IMG/VR virus record: IMGVR_UViG_3300030406_004233
Coordinates: 1-25,524 of that record
Length of the DNA stretch: 25,524 nt
Source: a virus
Direction: 5' to 3' (one strand)
Position numbers and translations under genes: made by a program. Positions 1 to 8,797 of this stretch are shown here, in pieces. The notes beneath the pieces are model-generated. The model did not search any database. It saw only the letters and a program-made list of their open reading frames with translations, and was not told the DNA's origin. Position 1 is the stretch's first letter. The number at the start of each line of letters is the position of its first letter.

Positions 1-1620
1 GCCGCCGTTGCAGGTAGTATTCCATTTTTTGGTAAGAGATTAGAGGGAATTGGTAAAGGTATAGGGGCTTTAGTAAGTGGTGCGGGGCGTTTTATCTCTC
101 CAGCTGTTGCACAAACTGGTGTGGTTATTTCAAAAAAGAGTGTAGGAAAAGCATTTAAGACTCCATTAGGTAAACCTAAAAAAGATGCTCCTAAAACATA
201 TGATGTAAATAGTCCACAAGGTCAAGCTATTATAAATAACAAAAACTTTGATCCTAAAACGCAATTTATTCCAGAAAATAAATTTGCTGAAATATTAGGC
301 AGAACACCGACCGCGACACAACAACCTTTTTTCAAAGGTATAGGTAGCAGAATTAAAAGTGGAATACCATTACGGGTTCAACCAGCACAAGCAACAACAC
401 TTGGTCTTACAGCTGGTTTTGCTGCACCTAGTTATATTGGTTCTGCTATTGCTGATATAGAAACTAAAGAATTTTTAGAAGATGTTACGCCAGATAACCA
501 AGTCTTAGCATTAGAAAAAATATTAAATGATCCAAATGCCTCACAAAAACAAAAAGATTTAGCTAGAGCAAAGATTAAAGAGTTAAAAGCACAAGGTGTT
601 AATGTTGGTGATTTAGATACTAAACTAGGTGGACCTTTTGATGCTTTTAATACTGTTGAAGAGGCAAGAGAGGAAGCAAAAAGAGTTTTGGGTGAGTCAG
701 CCACATCTTTTGAATACAGAGGTGTCAGCTATAGTATTAGAGAAAAAGACGACAAAACTAAATCTGAAGTAAAAATACCTAGACCATCAAGATCTGCTTT
801 TTTAAGTAGTCCGCAATTTTTAAATTTTCTTAAACTTTTTGCTGAAGAAGCTGGCAAAACTGGTAGTGTTGGACAAGCTGGTGTTAATGCAGCTATAAGA
901 GCTGCTAAAGGCATTCAAACAGAACCTATGGATTATAAATTAGCTGAATCAGTAAGTGAGATGGAAGAGTCTTTAAATACTAATATTAAGAATTTCAAAT
1001 CTAGTGAAAGAAACTTAGCCAGATTGAATTACACAATAAATTTATTAGAGAGTGAGCCTGCTGCAAAAGAGGCTTTTGGTGCGAAAGGTGCTATTGCAAA
1101 CTTTATAGAACAAGCAAAAGCTCTTGGTGGTGCGGGTGCAACAAAATTTGAGGATCTACCTGCACGAACTAGGGTGGATTTAATTGTTAGGGCGCTTAGA
1201 AATGAAGAGGTAAAAAATCTGTTAGGAGAGTCTGGTAGAACTATATCAAACTTGGATAGAGAAATAGTCGCACAAATATTTGGTGACCTTAATGCATTTA
1301 CATCACAAGGTGCTCTTTTAGCACAGCTTAGAAATATAAGAGATAGATTAACAGAAGATTTGAGTGCTACTGGTGGAAGTACAGTAGCAAATCTAAGATA
1401 TTTTGCTAATGTTAGACAACCAAGTTTGGTACAAAAACTAAACTCAGATATTGTGCAACAATTAGTCATTCTTAATGACGAACAATCTGCCAAAGATTTT
1501 GTTGCAAATTTAAATTATGACCCAGATGATGGTGGAACAAGAAATCAAGGAGTTACAGAAATACCATTAGCAACACCAGGCACAGTCACACAAGTCGCAG
1601 ATGACGAAGAGGACGAATAA
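1..1620 (+). CDS. Virion-associated protein, 5'-truncated by the window edge
   Basis: The frame is open from the first base and ends with TAA at 1618-1620, leaving 539 codons with no start inside the window. The first visible residues are glycine-rich and hydrophobic (AAVAGSIPFFGKRL), and a second glycine/alanine-rich hydrophobic stretch (TLGLTAGFAAPSYIGSAIA) lies about 110 residues further on. The middle is charged and helical, with a likely coiled coil around the EMEESLNTNIKNF segment, and the C-terminus is acidic (DDEEDE). No enzymatic motif is seen. The stop overlaps the start of the next large gene (TAATG), so the two are co-translated. By composition and position this is probably an internal or ejected virion protein; that is inference. 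A GTG at 121 could serve as a start, but coding continues upstream of it. Confidence 0.8.
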   Translation, partial: AAVAGSIPFFGKRLEGIGKGIGALVSGAGRFISPAVAQTGVVISKKSVGKAFKTPLGKPKKDAPKTYDVNSPQGQAIINNKNFDPKTQFIPENKFAEILGRTPTATQQPFFKGIGSRIKSGIPLRVQPAQATTLGLTAGFAAPSYIGSAIADIETKEFLEDVTPDNQVLALEKILNDPNASQKQKDLARAKIKELKAQGVNVGDLDTKLGGPFDAFNTVEEAREEAKRVLGESATSFEYRGVSYSIREKDDKTKSEVKIPRPSRSAFLSSPQFLNFLKLFAEEAGKTGSVGQAGVNAAIRAAKGIQTEPMDYKLAESVSEMEESLNTNIKNFKSSERNLARLNYTINLLESEPAAKEAFGAKGAIANFIEQAKALGGAGATKFEDLPARTRVDLIVRALRNEEVKNLLGESGRTISNLDREIVAQIFGDLNAFTSQGALLAQLRNIRDRLTEDLSATGGSTVANLRYFANVRQPSLVQKLNSDIVQQLVILNDEQSAKDFVANLNYDPDDGGTRNQGVTEIPLATPGTVTQVADDEEDE

Positions 1621-4600
1621 TGCCTAGATACAGAGTTACCGTTGGAGATTCTGGTGAAAGTGTCTTAGTAGATGCACCAGATGAGTCTACAGCTAGAGAA
1701 AAAGTTCGTAGAGATATAAATACACAATTAGTTAAACAAGCTGGACAATCATATCTAGATGATGTCTTATTCGATTATGAAACTGGTGTTCAAGATGCCT
1801 TTTTCAGACAAAGATTAGGACGAGCAGAAACCTTTGAAGAAAGAGAAAAAGTTGCTACAAATTATGTAGGAGATAGTGGTTTTTTATATAACAGTCGTGG
1901 TCAAATGGCTTTGACACCAGATGGACAAAGATCACTAGGCATCAAACCAAGTTTCATTACCTTAGAAAATGGTGAAACTGTAGAGAAGAATTTAGTGATA
2001 GACGAGAACAGTTTTGGTATTCGTGATATTGCAGATTTTTCTGGTGCTGCTGGACCTATATTTGGCGCTATCGCAGCATTGGCCCCTCAAGGAAGATTAC
2101 TTAAAACTCTAGCTAAATATCAAAAAGTTTTTGGACCTCGTTATCAAAGAACGATTGCAGCTGGCATAGGAACTGCGGGGGGTAAAGCAGGTGAAGAAGT
2201 CGTTGATGCATTAGAAGGTTTTCAAGAACAAGATGCTAAAGATATTGCACAATTATTAGGGTTTGAGTTTGCTTTGGGAGGTACTGGTCAAGCCGTAGGT
2301 GAAATCTTAGGAACTGGTTATCAAATTATGTTAGGTAAAAAAGCTCCTTTTGATGATCTACATTTACAAAGAGCTATGATACAACAATATAACCCAATAG
2401 ATGTTATGAAGTTAAATAGGGTTTTGGGTAGAGAAGCTACAGACGCTGAATTAAAGAGAGCAACTACAGAACCTATTCAAGGTGTTAGGATAAGAAAATT
2501 TAAAGAAGGTCTTCTACCGTCACAGAAAGCATTTGAAAGACCGTTACCGGGTAGAGCCCAAGCTATGACTGAGGAGATATTAGGTAATGCTAGAAATCTG
2601 CCAAACGTAAAATTTGCTCTTAGAGGTATGGCATCTCTGTATGAAGATTTAGGGCTAGTCAACATGCAACAAGTAAAACTTAAAGAATTTCTAAAAAGGT
2701 TTAGAGAGTTAGGGGTATCTGCTCGTGAAAGAGGAGCAGTAGCCAGAAAGATAGCTGAGATGAAAACAGAATTAAGTAGCCAAGAAGGTAAAGTCATAAA
2801 CAAACTAGAAAAATTAATTGACGATACTATGGACGCTATGGTAGATGAGGGTATTCAATATGGTCCGGGTGGCAATCTAGAAGGCGGTGCCTTAATTAGA
2901 GGTGCTTTGCAAGAGGCTAGAGACGGTGTAACTAACGCTATGCAAATAAAATATACAAATGTCGATGACATTTTTTTTCAATTAGAAGATCCAATTACTG
3001 CTATTAAATTAGGAGAATTGGCTGATGTATTTTTTCAAAAAACAAAAGGTATGCTGTCAAGGTATGGTGCAAAAGAACCACAACTTGCAGTTAGACCAGA
3101 ATTAGGTGAAGTTGCTAAATTAAAAACTGCTCCCATTGCATATTTAGAACAAATAAACAATAGACTAAGACGAAGAGCTTTAAACATTACACAAGCAACG
3201 CCAGATGAGGTACAAGCATTTGCAGACGCAGGCAGACCACTCAAAACAATTAGAGATTATTTTGGAGATGAGGGTCCTGCATTTGATAATGCTTATAAAA
3301 ATTTCCTAGAGTTGACTCCTGCAAATCAAAGGGTTGGGGTGACCCTAGAAAATTTTGCTGACATGGAAATTTTGCCATTCAGTTTGGAAAACTTACGAAG
3401 AGAGTTAAGCACTATTGCTGAAGAAGTCAAATCTTTTACACAAACAAACACTATGACCAAAATCATGCACAATATGAAAACAGATTACCAAGATATATTT
3501 AAGGCTTTTGCTGATCCAAGACTAACAGCAGTTAAAGGTCTAAGTAAAGGATTTAAGCAAAGAACAGATGCAGTAAGCCGACTCGCAGCAGTCAGAGAAT
3601 TGTTTGATGTTGATTCTGCTAGAGTGAAAAAAGGAGTAGAAGATTTAGTAGAGGCAAATGAATTTGCGGCAAAGGTGCTAAAACCTTTTGATAAACAACG
3701 TATAGTTAAAGCACAAAATGAAGCAGCTTTTGGTGCCTACGACCCAGAAAATATTTATAAAAATCTTATTTTAGATGGGGATAGTGCCGATTTAAGAGCT
3801 TTTTTTGATGCTCTAGATAACTATGACAACTATGGCACCCTCGTAAAAGGTAGAACAAACAAAAGTAATGAGGTAAAAAAATATATTACACAAAGAATTC
3901 TAAATGATGCTTATAGAGAGGCTACAAGTTTTGGCACAGATGTTATGCGATTTGATGTATTTGCAAATGAAATATCAAAATTTTATAAAAAGTTTCCTAA
4001 TAAAGCATCCATAGTGTTTGGTCAAAACTCAGATAATTTTATAAGAACCATAGAACAATTAAATAAATTAGGCCCAAAAGTCAAAGCAGATGAAGTTGAA
4101 AAATTAATTTTACAATTTAATAAACCAAGAGAGGGACAAGAAGTCGTAGGTTTAGGTGCAACACAACCTGGACAACAATTTTTACGAGGGTTATCTGATC
4201 TGGCAGAAGCATCCGCAGAAAAACAAAAGTTTGAAGCTAATTTAATTTTAAACAAGTTGCCAGAAGCAACAAATGAAGAATTGATTGGTAAAATATTTAC
4301 ACCACAAGGCTCTTCTAACATCAAAGTAATAAGACAGGCATTAGGCGAGGGTTCAGATGATTTCAAAGCTCTTCAAGCTAATGCTATGACTAGACTTCTA
4401 CGAAAAGCTATTGACTTTGATGGACCGACCAAATCAGCAGATATTACAAAAATATTAAATGCAAACAAATTTAAAACAACATTAGACAGTTATGGTGATG
4501 AAACTTTGGAAGCTATGTTTGGCAAAGAAATACAACAAGGACTTAGAGATTACTCTAGGGCATTGGATGTCATGACTAAAGGAGAAAGAGGAACTGGTGG

Positions 4601-5069
4601 AACATCTGGTACACTTATTGCTGCTGCTATAGCTATTAATGCATATAATCCAGCTTTGTGGCCTACTATAGTTGGTGCTGAAGTTTTGAGAAGAGTTTTT
4701 ATGAGTCCTAGATTTTTAAAAGCTATGGCTAAAACAGATAAATCATCAGTAGTAGAGGTTCTAGAATATTTTGATAGAGCGTTCAGACTATCAGCAGTTA
4801 GAGGTATAGCAAGTCTTGCTGGTGATGTAAATGATTATGTAGAAGAAGAACTAAAAAAACAATTAGAAGGCACAGATCTTGATGAACAATTAATAGACGA
4901 AGCTGGTGCAGTTTTACCAGATATACAAAGACGAGGTAAAGAATTAATTAGGGATGTACCAACAGCTTCGATAGAATTACCAGAAATATCACCAGTAAGA
5001 GGCTCTGAACTAGCAAAAGACCCCCAAATTAGGTCAGATTACCTTCTCGGCTCTTCACCGTTAGTTTAA
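1620..5069 (+). CDS. Large internal virion (ejection-type) protein, 1149 aa
   Basis: ATG at 1620 overlaps the preceding stop by one base. The N-terminus (MPRYRVTVGDSGESVLVDAP) looks like the small beta-rich module often found at the front of large phage virion proteins. Hydrophobic glycine/alanine-rich segments occur near residues 140-160 (GAAGPIFGAIAALAP) and 180-195, and again near the C-terminus (GTLIAAAIAINAYNPALWP), with about 800 residues of charged helical sequence between them. This layout of a long helical body with a few membrane-inserting segments suits a protein carried in the particle and released at DNA ejection. No lysozyme or transglycosylase motif was recognised. It is the last gene of the rightward virion block and is followed by a convergent operon ending at 5199. 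The exact function is inferred. Confidence 0.8.
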   Translation: MPRYRVTVGDSGESVLVDAPDESTAREKVRRDINTQLVKQAGQSYLDDVLFDYETGVQDAFFRQRLGRAETFEEREKVATNYVGDSGFLYNSRGQMALTPDGQRSLGIKPSFITLENGETVEKNLVIDENSFGIRDIADFSGAAGPIFGAIAALAPQGRLLKTLAKYQKVFGPRYQRTIAAGIGTAGGKAGEEVVDALEGFQEQDAKDIAQLLGFEFALGGTGQAVGEILGTGYQIMLGKKAPFDDLHLQRAMIQQYNPIDVMKLNRVLGREATDAELKRATTEPIQGVRIRKFKEGLLPSQKAFERPLPGRAQAMTEEILGNARNLPNVKFALRGMASLYEDLGLVNMQQVKLKEFLKRFRELGVSARERGAVARKIAEMKTELSSQEGKVINKLEKLIDDTMDAMVDEGIQYGPGGNLEGGALIRGALQEARDGVTNAMQIKYTNVDDIFFQLEDPITAIKLGELADVFFQKTKGMLSRYGAKEPQLAVRPELGEVAKLKTAPIAYLEQINNRLRRRALNITQATPDEVQAFADAGRPLKTIRDYFGDEGPAFDNAYKNFLELTPANQRVGVTLENFADMEILPFSLENLRRELSTIAEEVKSFTQTNTMTKIMHNMKTDYQDIFKAFADPRLTAVKGLSKGFKQRTDAVSRLAAVRELFDVDSARVKKGVEDLVEANEFAAKVLKPFDKQRIVKAQNEAAFGAYDPENIYKNLILDGDSADLRAFFDALDNYDNYGTLVKGRTNKSNEVKKYITQRILNDAYREATSFGTDVMRFDVFANEISKFYKKFPNKASIVFGQNSDNFIRTIEQLNKLGPKVKADEVEKLILQFNKPREGQEVVGLGATQPGQQFLRGLSDLAEASAEKQKFEANLILNKLPEATNEELIGKIFTPQGSSNIKVIRQALGEGSDDFKALQANAMTRLLRKAIDFDGPTKSADITKILNANKFKTTLDSYGDETLEAMFGKEIQQGLRDYSRALDVMTKGERGTGGTSGTLIAAAIAINAYNPALWPTIVGAEVLRRVFMSPRFLKAMAKTDKSSVVEVLEYFDRAFRLSAVRGIASLAGDVNDYVEEELKKQLEGTDLDEQLIDEAGAVLPDIQRRGKELIRDVPTASIELPEISPVRGSELAKDPQIRSDYLLGSSPLV

Positions 5070-5198
5070 CGAAAACTTTCTTAAAACCCATACTCTAGAT
5101 CAAAAAATATTGACAAAAGCATTTACAAAGGAAATAAGAGGGTGACGATCTTCTAGCAAAATGGAACATGGATATTATGGAACAACCGCCACCCAATT

Positions 5199-5603
5199 TT
5201 ATTCATTCATACTATTCCTAGCAACACCTTTCATTTTTTCATAAGTCCTCATACCACCTAATCCTAGAAGTGACAAGGTAAGGGTAAGCAATCCTTCAGT
5301 CTGTATTTCTGGTAAAGGCACTTGGCTACCACTTACAATAATTATCCAATTTAATATAGGTGCTAAAAAATATGACCACAACAAACCAAAACAAGCTACC
5401 CACATAATTGCAGGTCTGGCTCCAGATACAAATATTGATGAATGCTTTGCTTGTTCTTTGTTTACTTCTATTTGTGCTAGATTAGCTTTATGTAATTCTG
5501 TTTTAAGTTCGTGCTCTAATCTTAGTTTTAAATTTTTATCTGTAACGAATTTACTTAAAACTTTGTCTGCAACACCGATTACTGATTCTGTAATTTGTCC
5601 CAT
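5199..5603 (-). CDS. 3TM holin (GTA_holin_3TM-like)
   Basis: This protein of 134 residues has an N-terminal amphipathic, charged half followed by hydrophobic segments. These lie at about residues 64-84 (IMWVACFGLLWSYFLAP), 84-92 and 104-118 (LLTLTLSLLGLGG), then the conserved ending GLGGMRTYEK. The pattern GARPA-MWV ... LAPILNW ... LLTL-L-LLGLGGMRTYEK matches what I know of the three-TM holin family first described for gene transfer agent release (PF11351). Such holins permeabilise the inner membrane at lysis. I place the start at the ATG whose A is base 5603, overlapping the upstream nuclease stop as TGATG; a TTG one codon earlier is less likely. No endolysin gene lies beside it in this window. 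It is the last gene of the leftward operon. Confidence 0.82.
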   Translation of the reverse strand: MGQITESVIGVADKVLSKFVTDKNLKLRLEHELKTELHKANLAQIEVNKEQAKHSSIFVSGARPAIMWVACFGLLWSYFLAPILNWIIIVSGSQVPLPEIQTEGLLTLTLSLLGLGGMRTYEKMKGVARNSMNE

Positions 5604-6064
5604 CAAAAACCTATCTCGTTTCTATCCATACCTAAAGGTTTGTCTGTAATACATTTTATCATATCTCTTGGTATGTGTGCATAAGGTTCATTATCGTCAT
5701 CATATTTAGCCTCTGGAGATATGTTCATACGAATATCATATTCATGCTTATCATCCCATTCATGATAAAACAAACCATCCGTCATAGCATAAACAACAAT
5801 AAAGGGTATGCCAGTCGATCTTGTATATGATGCACCCTTTCTAAGTTTGTTAACTGACAATATAAAAGTATCATACTTGTCTGATGCAAAAGTACGGCAT
5901 TTGACTTCACACCAATAACATTTTTCTTTGGACTCTATCCAGTAATCTAAGCTATATGATGTAGGTAATTTGTGACATGTGACATTCCAGGCTCCCTCCA
6001 AAAATCCAGCAACCCTCTCCTCTCGTTTTTGATCTTCTCTAGTCTCAAGACTTGGTGTCCTCAT
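5603..6064 (-). CDS. PD-(D/E)XK family nuclease
   Basis: This protein of 153 residues carries the signature of the PD-(D/E)XK fold: Asp40 in SLDYWI, a short loop, then E53-V-K55 in CYWCEVKCR. That is the D...ExK metal-binding constellation of Holliday-junction resolvase and VRR-type nucleases. A second helix-strand segment (KYDTFILSVNKLRKG) follows, as in small single-domain members. The gene lies in a leftward operon with primase-polymerase upstream and holin downstream, overlapping its neighbours at both ends. A role in resolving or trimming replication or recombination intermediates is likely. The substrate cannot be read from the sequence. Cysteines near the active site (C49, C52, C56) are a curious extra. 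Confidence 0.72.
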   Translation of the reverse strand: MRTPSLETREDQKREERVAGFLEGAWNVTCHKLPTSYSLDYWIESKEKCYWCEVKCRTFASDKYDTFILSVNKLRKGASYTRSTGIPFIVVYAMTDGLFYHEWDDKHEYDIRMNISPEAKYDDDNEPYAHIPRDMIKCITDKPLGMDRNEIGF

Positions 6065-6281
6065 AGTCTTCTCCTTCCCTAAAGTATATTCTCACCAAAT
6101 ACTTTCTTATCAAAGCTAGGATAGTCAAAACTACCACTTGTGCTACTGATATATAAAAAGCACTATTTACACCAAACAACATTAACACAACTATAGTTAT
6201 ATATGCAAAAAACCAATTTATAGGCAAACCTAAAGCAGTATCGAATATTGCTTCTTTCATGGCTTTTTTATTAATCTTCAT
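6045..6281 (-). CDS. Small two-TM membrane protein (DUF7220-like)
   Basis: This protein of 78 residues starts with a basic stretch (MKINKKAMKEAIFDT). Two membrane segments follow at about 19-38 (LPINWFFAYITIVVLMLFGV) and 42-59, then a basic turn (RKYLVRIYFREG) and an acidic tail. The combination of EA-FDT-LGLPINW and IRKYLVR-YF is the pattern of a short membrane protein common in marine phages, which I associate with DUF7220; the name is from memory. The function is unknown. It overlaps the primase gene by 11 bases and the nuclease gene by 20 bases, so it is translated as part of the same leftward mRNA. Confidence 0.75.
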   Translation of the reverse strand: MKINKKAMKEAIFDTALGLPINWFFAYITIVVLMLFGVNSAFYISVAQVVVLTILALIRKYLVRIYFREGEDYEDTKS

Positions 6282-8391
6282 AATAGTTTGGATCTACAGC
6301 TACAAATCTTTTTGTAGGTCTACCTTTACCCCCCACTCTAATATCTATTTCTTGTATTTCTCCTGCATTTTTAAGTCTATCTATTATTTCTTTTACCTCA
6401 TAAGATTTCATACTTCTAAATAATTCATGTCTGTCTACTTCTCTTTTACTAATACCCTCTTCTCCTCTAGACCTAATGAACGATAGAACATTTTTTATTT
6501 TTGATTCAGTAGCTGATGAGGCAACTTTATCTTTACAAGCCTCTATAAATAATAAGTCATAGTATCTGACATAATCTATACACCATTTTGTCACATCTGC
6601 TGATATAACTGTATTTTTAGGGTTTTCTGCTAATGCACAAGATAATGATAAGCGCATAGCTTTTTCTCTAGTTCTAGATAATAACGGTTCTAAATTGTCT
6701 TTCTCTAAAGCATTTTGTCTTTTTACTATCTCTTCTGCAAAGCTCTCCAGTAATGTTTCTGCTTCTGGTGAAAAACTAATAATTTTTTGTTCAACATCTA
6801 ACTCTGCATTATTCTCACCTACGGCTCCAAATTCTGTTGATGGCTTTCTAATTTGATTGACCCAGTTCACTAAAGTTAAAGGTGGTCTTATGTATTTTTT
6901 TAGTCTTTGTATTTTTCTAGGCTCCTTACTTTCTATTATTAAAAACCTATTTAAAAAACCATCAGCAATACGACCAGAGTTTAATGCTTTATAAAAATTT
7001 TGTGGTACAGACATACCTACTAATGTAATAGCTGGTTTGTGTGTAACTCTGTTCATAGCTTGTTCTTTATATTGATCTGGAACATTCATTAAAGAGTAAT
7101 TATCTGGTCTTAGTGTCCCATGACAACGACCCCAAGCCTCCATCAAGGTTTGAATACCGTCCTCTCTATTTGTATTTTGTTGAGCACTTATATTCTCTAA
7201 TCTTTTACCAAACTCATCCATTATTGTTATTTGTGTAGGTCTATACCTTAATATAGAGTGTACTGCTCCAGATGAAGTATAACCATCACCAACTATTAAC
7301 TCAGAGTGCTCAGACATATTTAAAATAGCCTCAACAAAACTTTTTATATTTTCTTTACCTTGTCCAGACTTTGCTATCCCCATAAAGTATAGTGATGAAA
7401 AATTATTCATATTAGTTCTATATAATCTGCCACAACAAACACTTGCTAAAGATAAACTTGCAACTATAGATAATTCTGGTTGTGATACTTTTGCCATTTC
7501 TTCACAGAATCTATACATTTCTTTTAGTATGCCTGGTGGATTGAACAAATCTTTAGGTGGATCAATCTTTTCAGAAGCATTTACAAATAAAGGTGCTCTT
7601 TGGTTTTTTCTGTCATGAGTTCTTTTCACATTGTCTACTACAGATAAAACTTCGTTGTTAGGTAAGGGTGGTGTATTTTGTGTGTTCCAAGACTGTAAAA
7701 AAAACTTACAAAAATCAAGGTTAATATTTTTTGATATTAAATATCCTGCGAGTCTTGCAGCTTGATCGTTTCTTGAACCTTCGTTTACTCCATCTAAAGA
7801 TATTGGTGCAGTAACTTGGTGTCCATTATTTTTACCATTACCAGTTATTTGAATCCATTCTTTTTCAGTAAAGTCTGGTAAATCACTATAATCGTGTATG
7901 TCCCATTCTGGTATGATGTTTGGTTTGTATATTCTGCCAGTAGCATGTTTGTTGTAAGGGGCAATAATTAAACCACCTTCTCCTCTAATATCTATATGTC
8001 TTTCTAATGGAGTTTCATTTAATCTTTTGGTAGCAAATGTTGTAAAATTTTGTGGATTGTTATAGTAAAAGTGCATACCCTTACCAGTAACGACACGAAA
8101 TGGGGTAGTAGGTAAATTGTTTTCTACCCAAGTCATAGCTTCTGGTGTGTCAGCATCTACGACTAAAAACTCACCACATATTAAAGCTACTACTAGATCG
8201 TCTCTGCCTTTAAACCAAGACTCTACCAGTTCTCTTTTTGGTCTTTCAGTTTTATATTGATGCCAACCCCCTAAGAAAGCAGGTGGTTTTTTATTGTTTC
8301 TATATAATGGAACAACCGAAAGCCCCTCATCATAATATGTGGTAGCTAAGTCTAATGGTGTTTCATTATCTGTTAGGTTGAGATTGAACAC
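6271..8391 (-). CDS. Bifunctional primase-polymerase / helicase-like replication protein
   Basis: This protein of 706 residues has three parts. Residues 12-155 form a prim-pol domain: the metal-binding FLVVDADT (D79, D81), the KGMHFYY nucleotide-binding histidine (H107) and the third acidic residue in HIDIRGEGG (D134). Residues 285-570 look like a DUF3987-type helicase ATPase. It has a P-loop variant G338-IAKSGQGK346 followed by Glu instead of Ser/Thr, and a Walker B at ITIMDEFGKRL (D392, E393). The last 65 residues form a likely winged helix (GISKREVDRHELF ... GRPTKRFVAVDPN). Such proteins prime and unwind at the phage replication fork. The gene overlaps the HTH gene upstream by 26 bases and the small membrane gene downstream by 11. 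Confidence 0.85.
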   Translation of the reverse strand: MFNLNLTDNETPLDLATTYYDEGLSVVPLYRNNKKPPAFLGGWHQYKTERPKRELVESWFKGRDDLVVALICGEFLVVDADTPEAMTWVENNLPTTPFRVVTGKGMHFYYNNPQNFTTFATKRLNETPLERHIDIRGEGGLIIAPYNKHATGRIYKPNIIPEWDIHDYSDLPDFTEKEWIQITGNGKNNGHQVTAPISLDGVNEGSRNDQAARLAGYLISKNINLDFCKFFLQSWNTQNTPPLPNNEVLSVVDNVKRTHDRKNQRAPLFVNASEKIDPPKDLFNPPGILKEMYRFCEEMAKVSQPELSIVASLSLASVCCGRLYRTNMNNFSSLYFMGIAKSGQGKENIKSFVEAILNMSEHSELIVGDGYTSSGAVHSILRYRPTQITIMDEFGKRLENISAQQNTNREDGIQTLMEAWGRCHGTLRPDNYSLMNVPDQYKEQAMNRVTHKPAITLVGMSVPQNFYKALNSGRIADGFLNRFLIIESKEPRKIQRLKKYIRPPLTLVNWVNQIRKPSTEFGAVGENNAELDVEQKIISFSPEAETLLESFAEEIVKRQNALEKDNLEPLLSRTREKAMRLSLSCALAENPKNTVISADVTKWCIDYVRYYDLLFIEACKDKVASSATESKIKNVLSFIRSRGEEGISKREVDRHELFRSMKSYEVKEIIDRLKNAGEIQEIDIRVGGKGRPTKRFVAVDPNYYED

Positions 8392-8725
8392 TATCTGAGG
8401 TTGAGCTATCTAAATTACCGTATATGGATTCAAAGTCTAACTTACCGTCAGATGATTGTATTATTTTTTTCGCTTGATTTATTGATGGTTGTCTATAGCC
8501 ATATCTCCAGGCTTTGATAGATGCCTCTGAACAACCAAATAAGTTTGCAGCCTCTGGCATTCCTATAAATTCAATATATTGTTTTAAAGTATACCTTTGC
8601 ATACTTTTTTCTCTTTCCGTAAATTCTGGTTTTACGTTTATTTTATTTAAAGTTTCTAAATGTTTATTAGATAAAATTAGTTGTCGGTAATAGTAGTTGG
8701 CTAACCAAGTTAATTTATTACTCAT
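8366..8725 (-). CDS. Helix-turn-helix DNA-binding regulator
   Basis: This protein of 119 residues has a clear helix-turn-helix at about 56-78 (PEAANLFGCSEASIKAWRYG), where a Cro/YdaS-type recognition helix would be, followed by RQPSINQAKKI. The N-terminal half is helical and basic. The C-terminal tail is Ser/Asp/Gln-rich and probably disordered. It is the first gene of the leftward replication operon and is divergent from the Sak4-like gene, with overlapping promoters between them. That is the usual place for an autoregulator choosing between two transcription units. Its start (MSN, ATGAGTAAT) and leader mirror those of the divergent gene (MSD, ATGAGTGAT). Which promoter it represses or activates is not visible. 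Confidence 0.75.
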   Translation of the reverse strand: MSNKLTWLANYYYRQLILSNKHLETLNKINVKPEFTEREKSMQRYTLKQYIEFIGMPEAANLFGCSEASIKAWRYGYRQPSINQAKKIIQSSDGKLDFESIYGNLDSSTSDSVQSQPNR

Positions 8726-8742
8726 AGTTTCTCCTTAATTAA

Positions 8743-8771
8743 TTTACAAATAGTAATATATGTTATATAAT
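8743..8771 (+). promoter_or_regulatory. Sigma70-like promoter for the Sak4/SSB operon
   Basis: TTTACA (8743-8748) and TATAAT (8766-8771) have a 17-base spacer. The predicted start near 8778 gives a 20-base leader containing GGAGA before the ATG at 8798. It faces and overlaps the leftward promoter, so the two should compete for polymerase. Confidence 0.7.
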
Positions 8772-8778
8772 TTTTCAA
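8750..8778 (-). promoter_or_regulatory. Sigma70-like promoter for the leftward HTH/primase operon
   Basis: On the minus strand TTGAAA (8778-8773) and TACTAT (8755-8750) are 17 bases apart. The -10 box lies inside the 11-mer TACTATTTGTA, which also occurs in two early rightward promoters. The element overlaps the opposing rightward promoter almost completely. Confidence 0.6.
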
Positions 8779-8797
8779 CAACTTTGGAGAAACTATT

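Noticed and set aside
5161-5244. Plus-strand 27-codon hydrophobic frame (MEHGYYGTT...) between the virion block and the holin
   Set aside because: It overlaps the holin gene in antisense, has no convincing ribosome binding site, and its hydrophobicity partly reflects the opposite strand.
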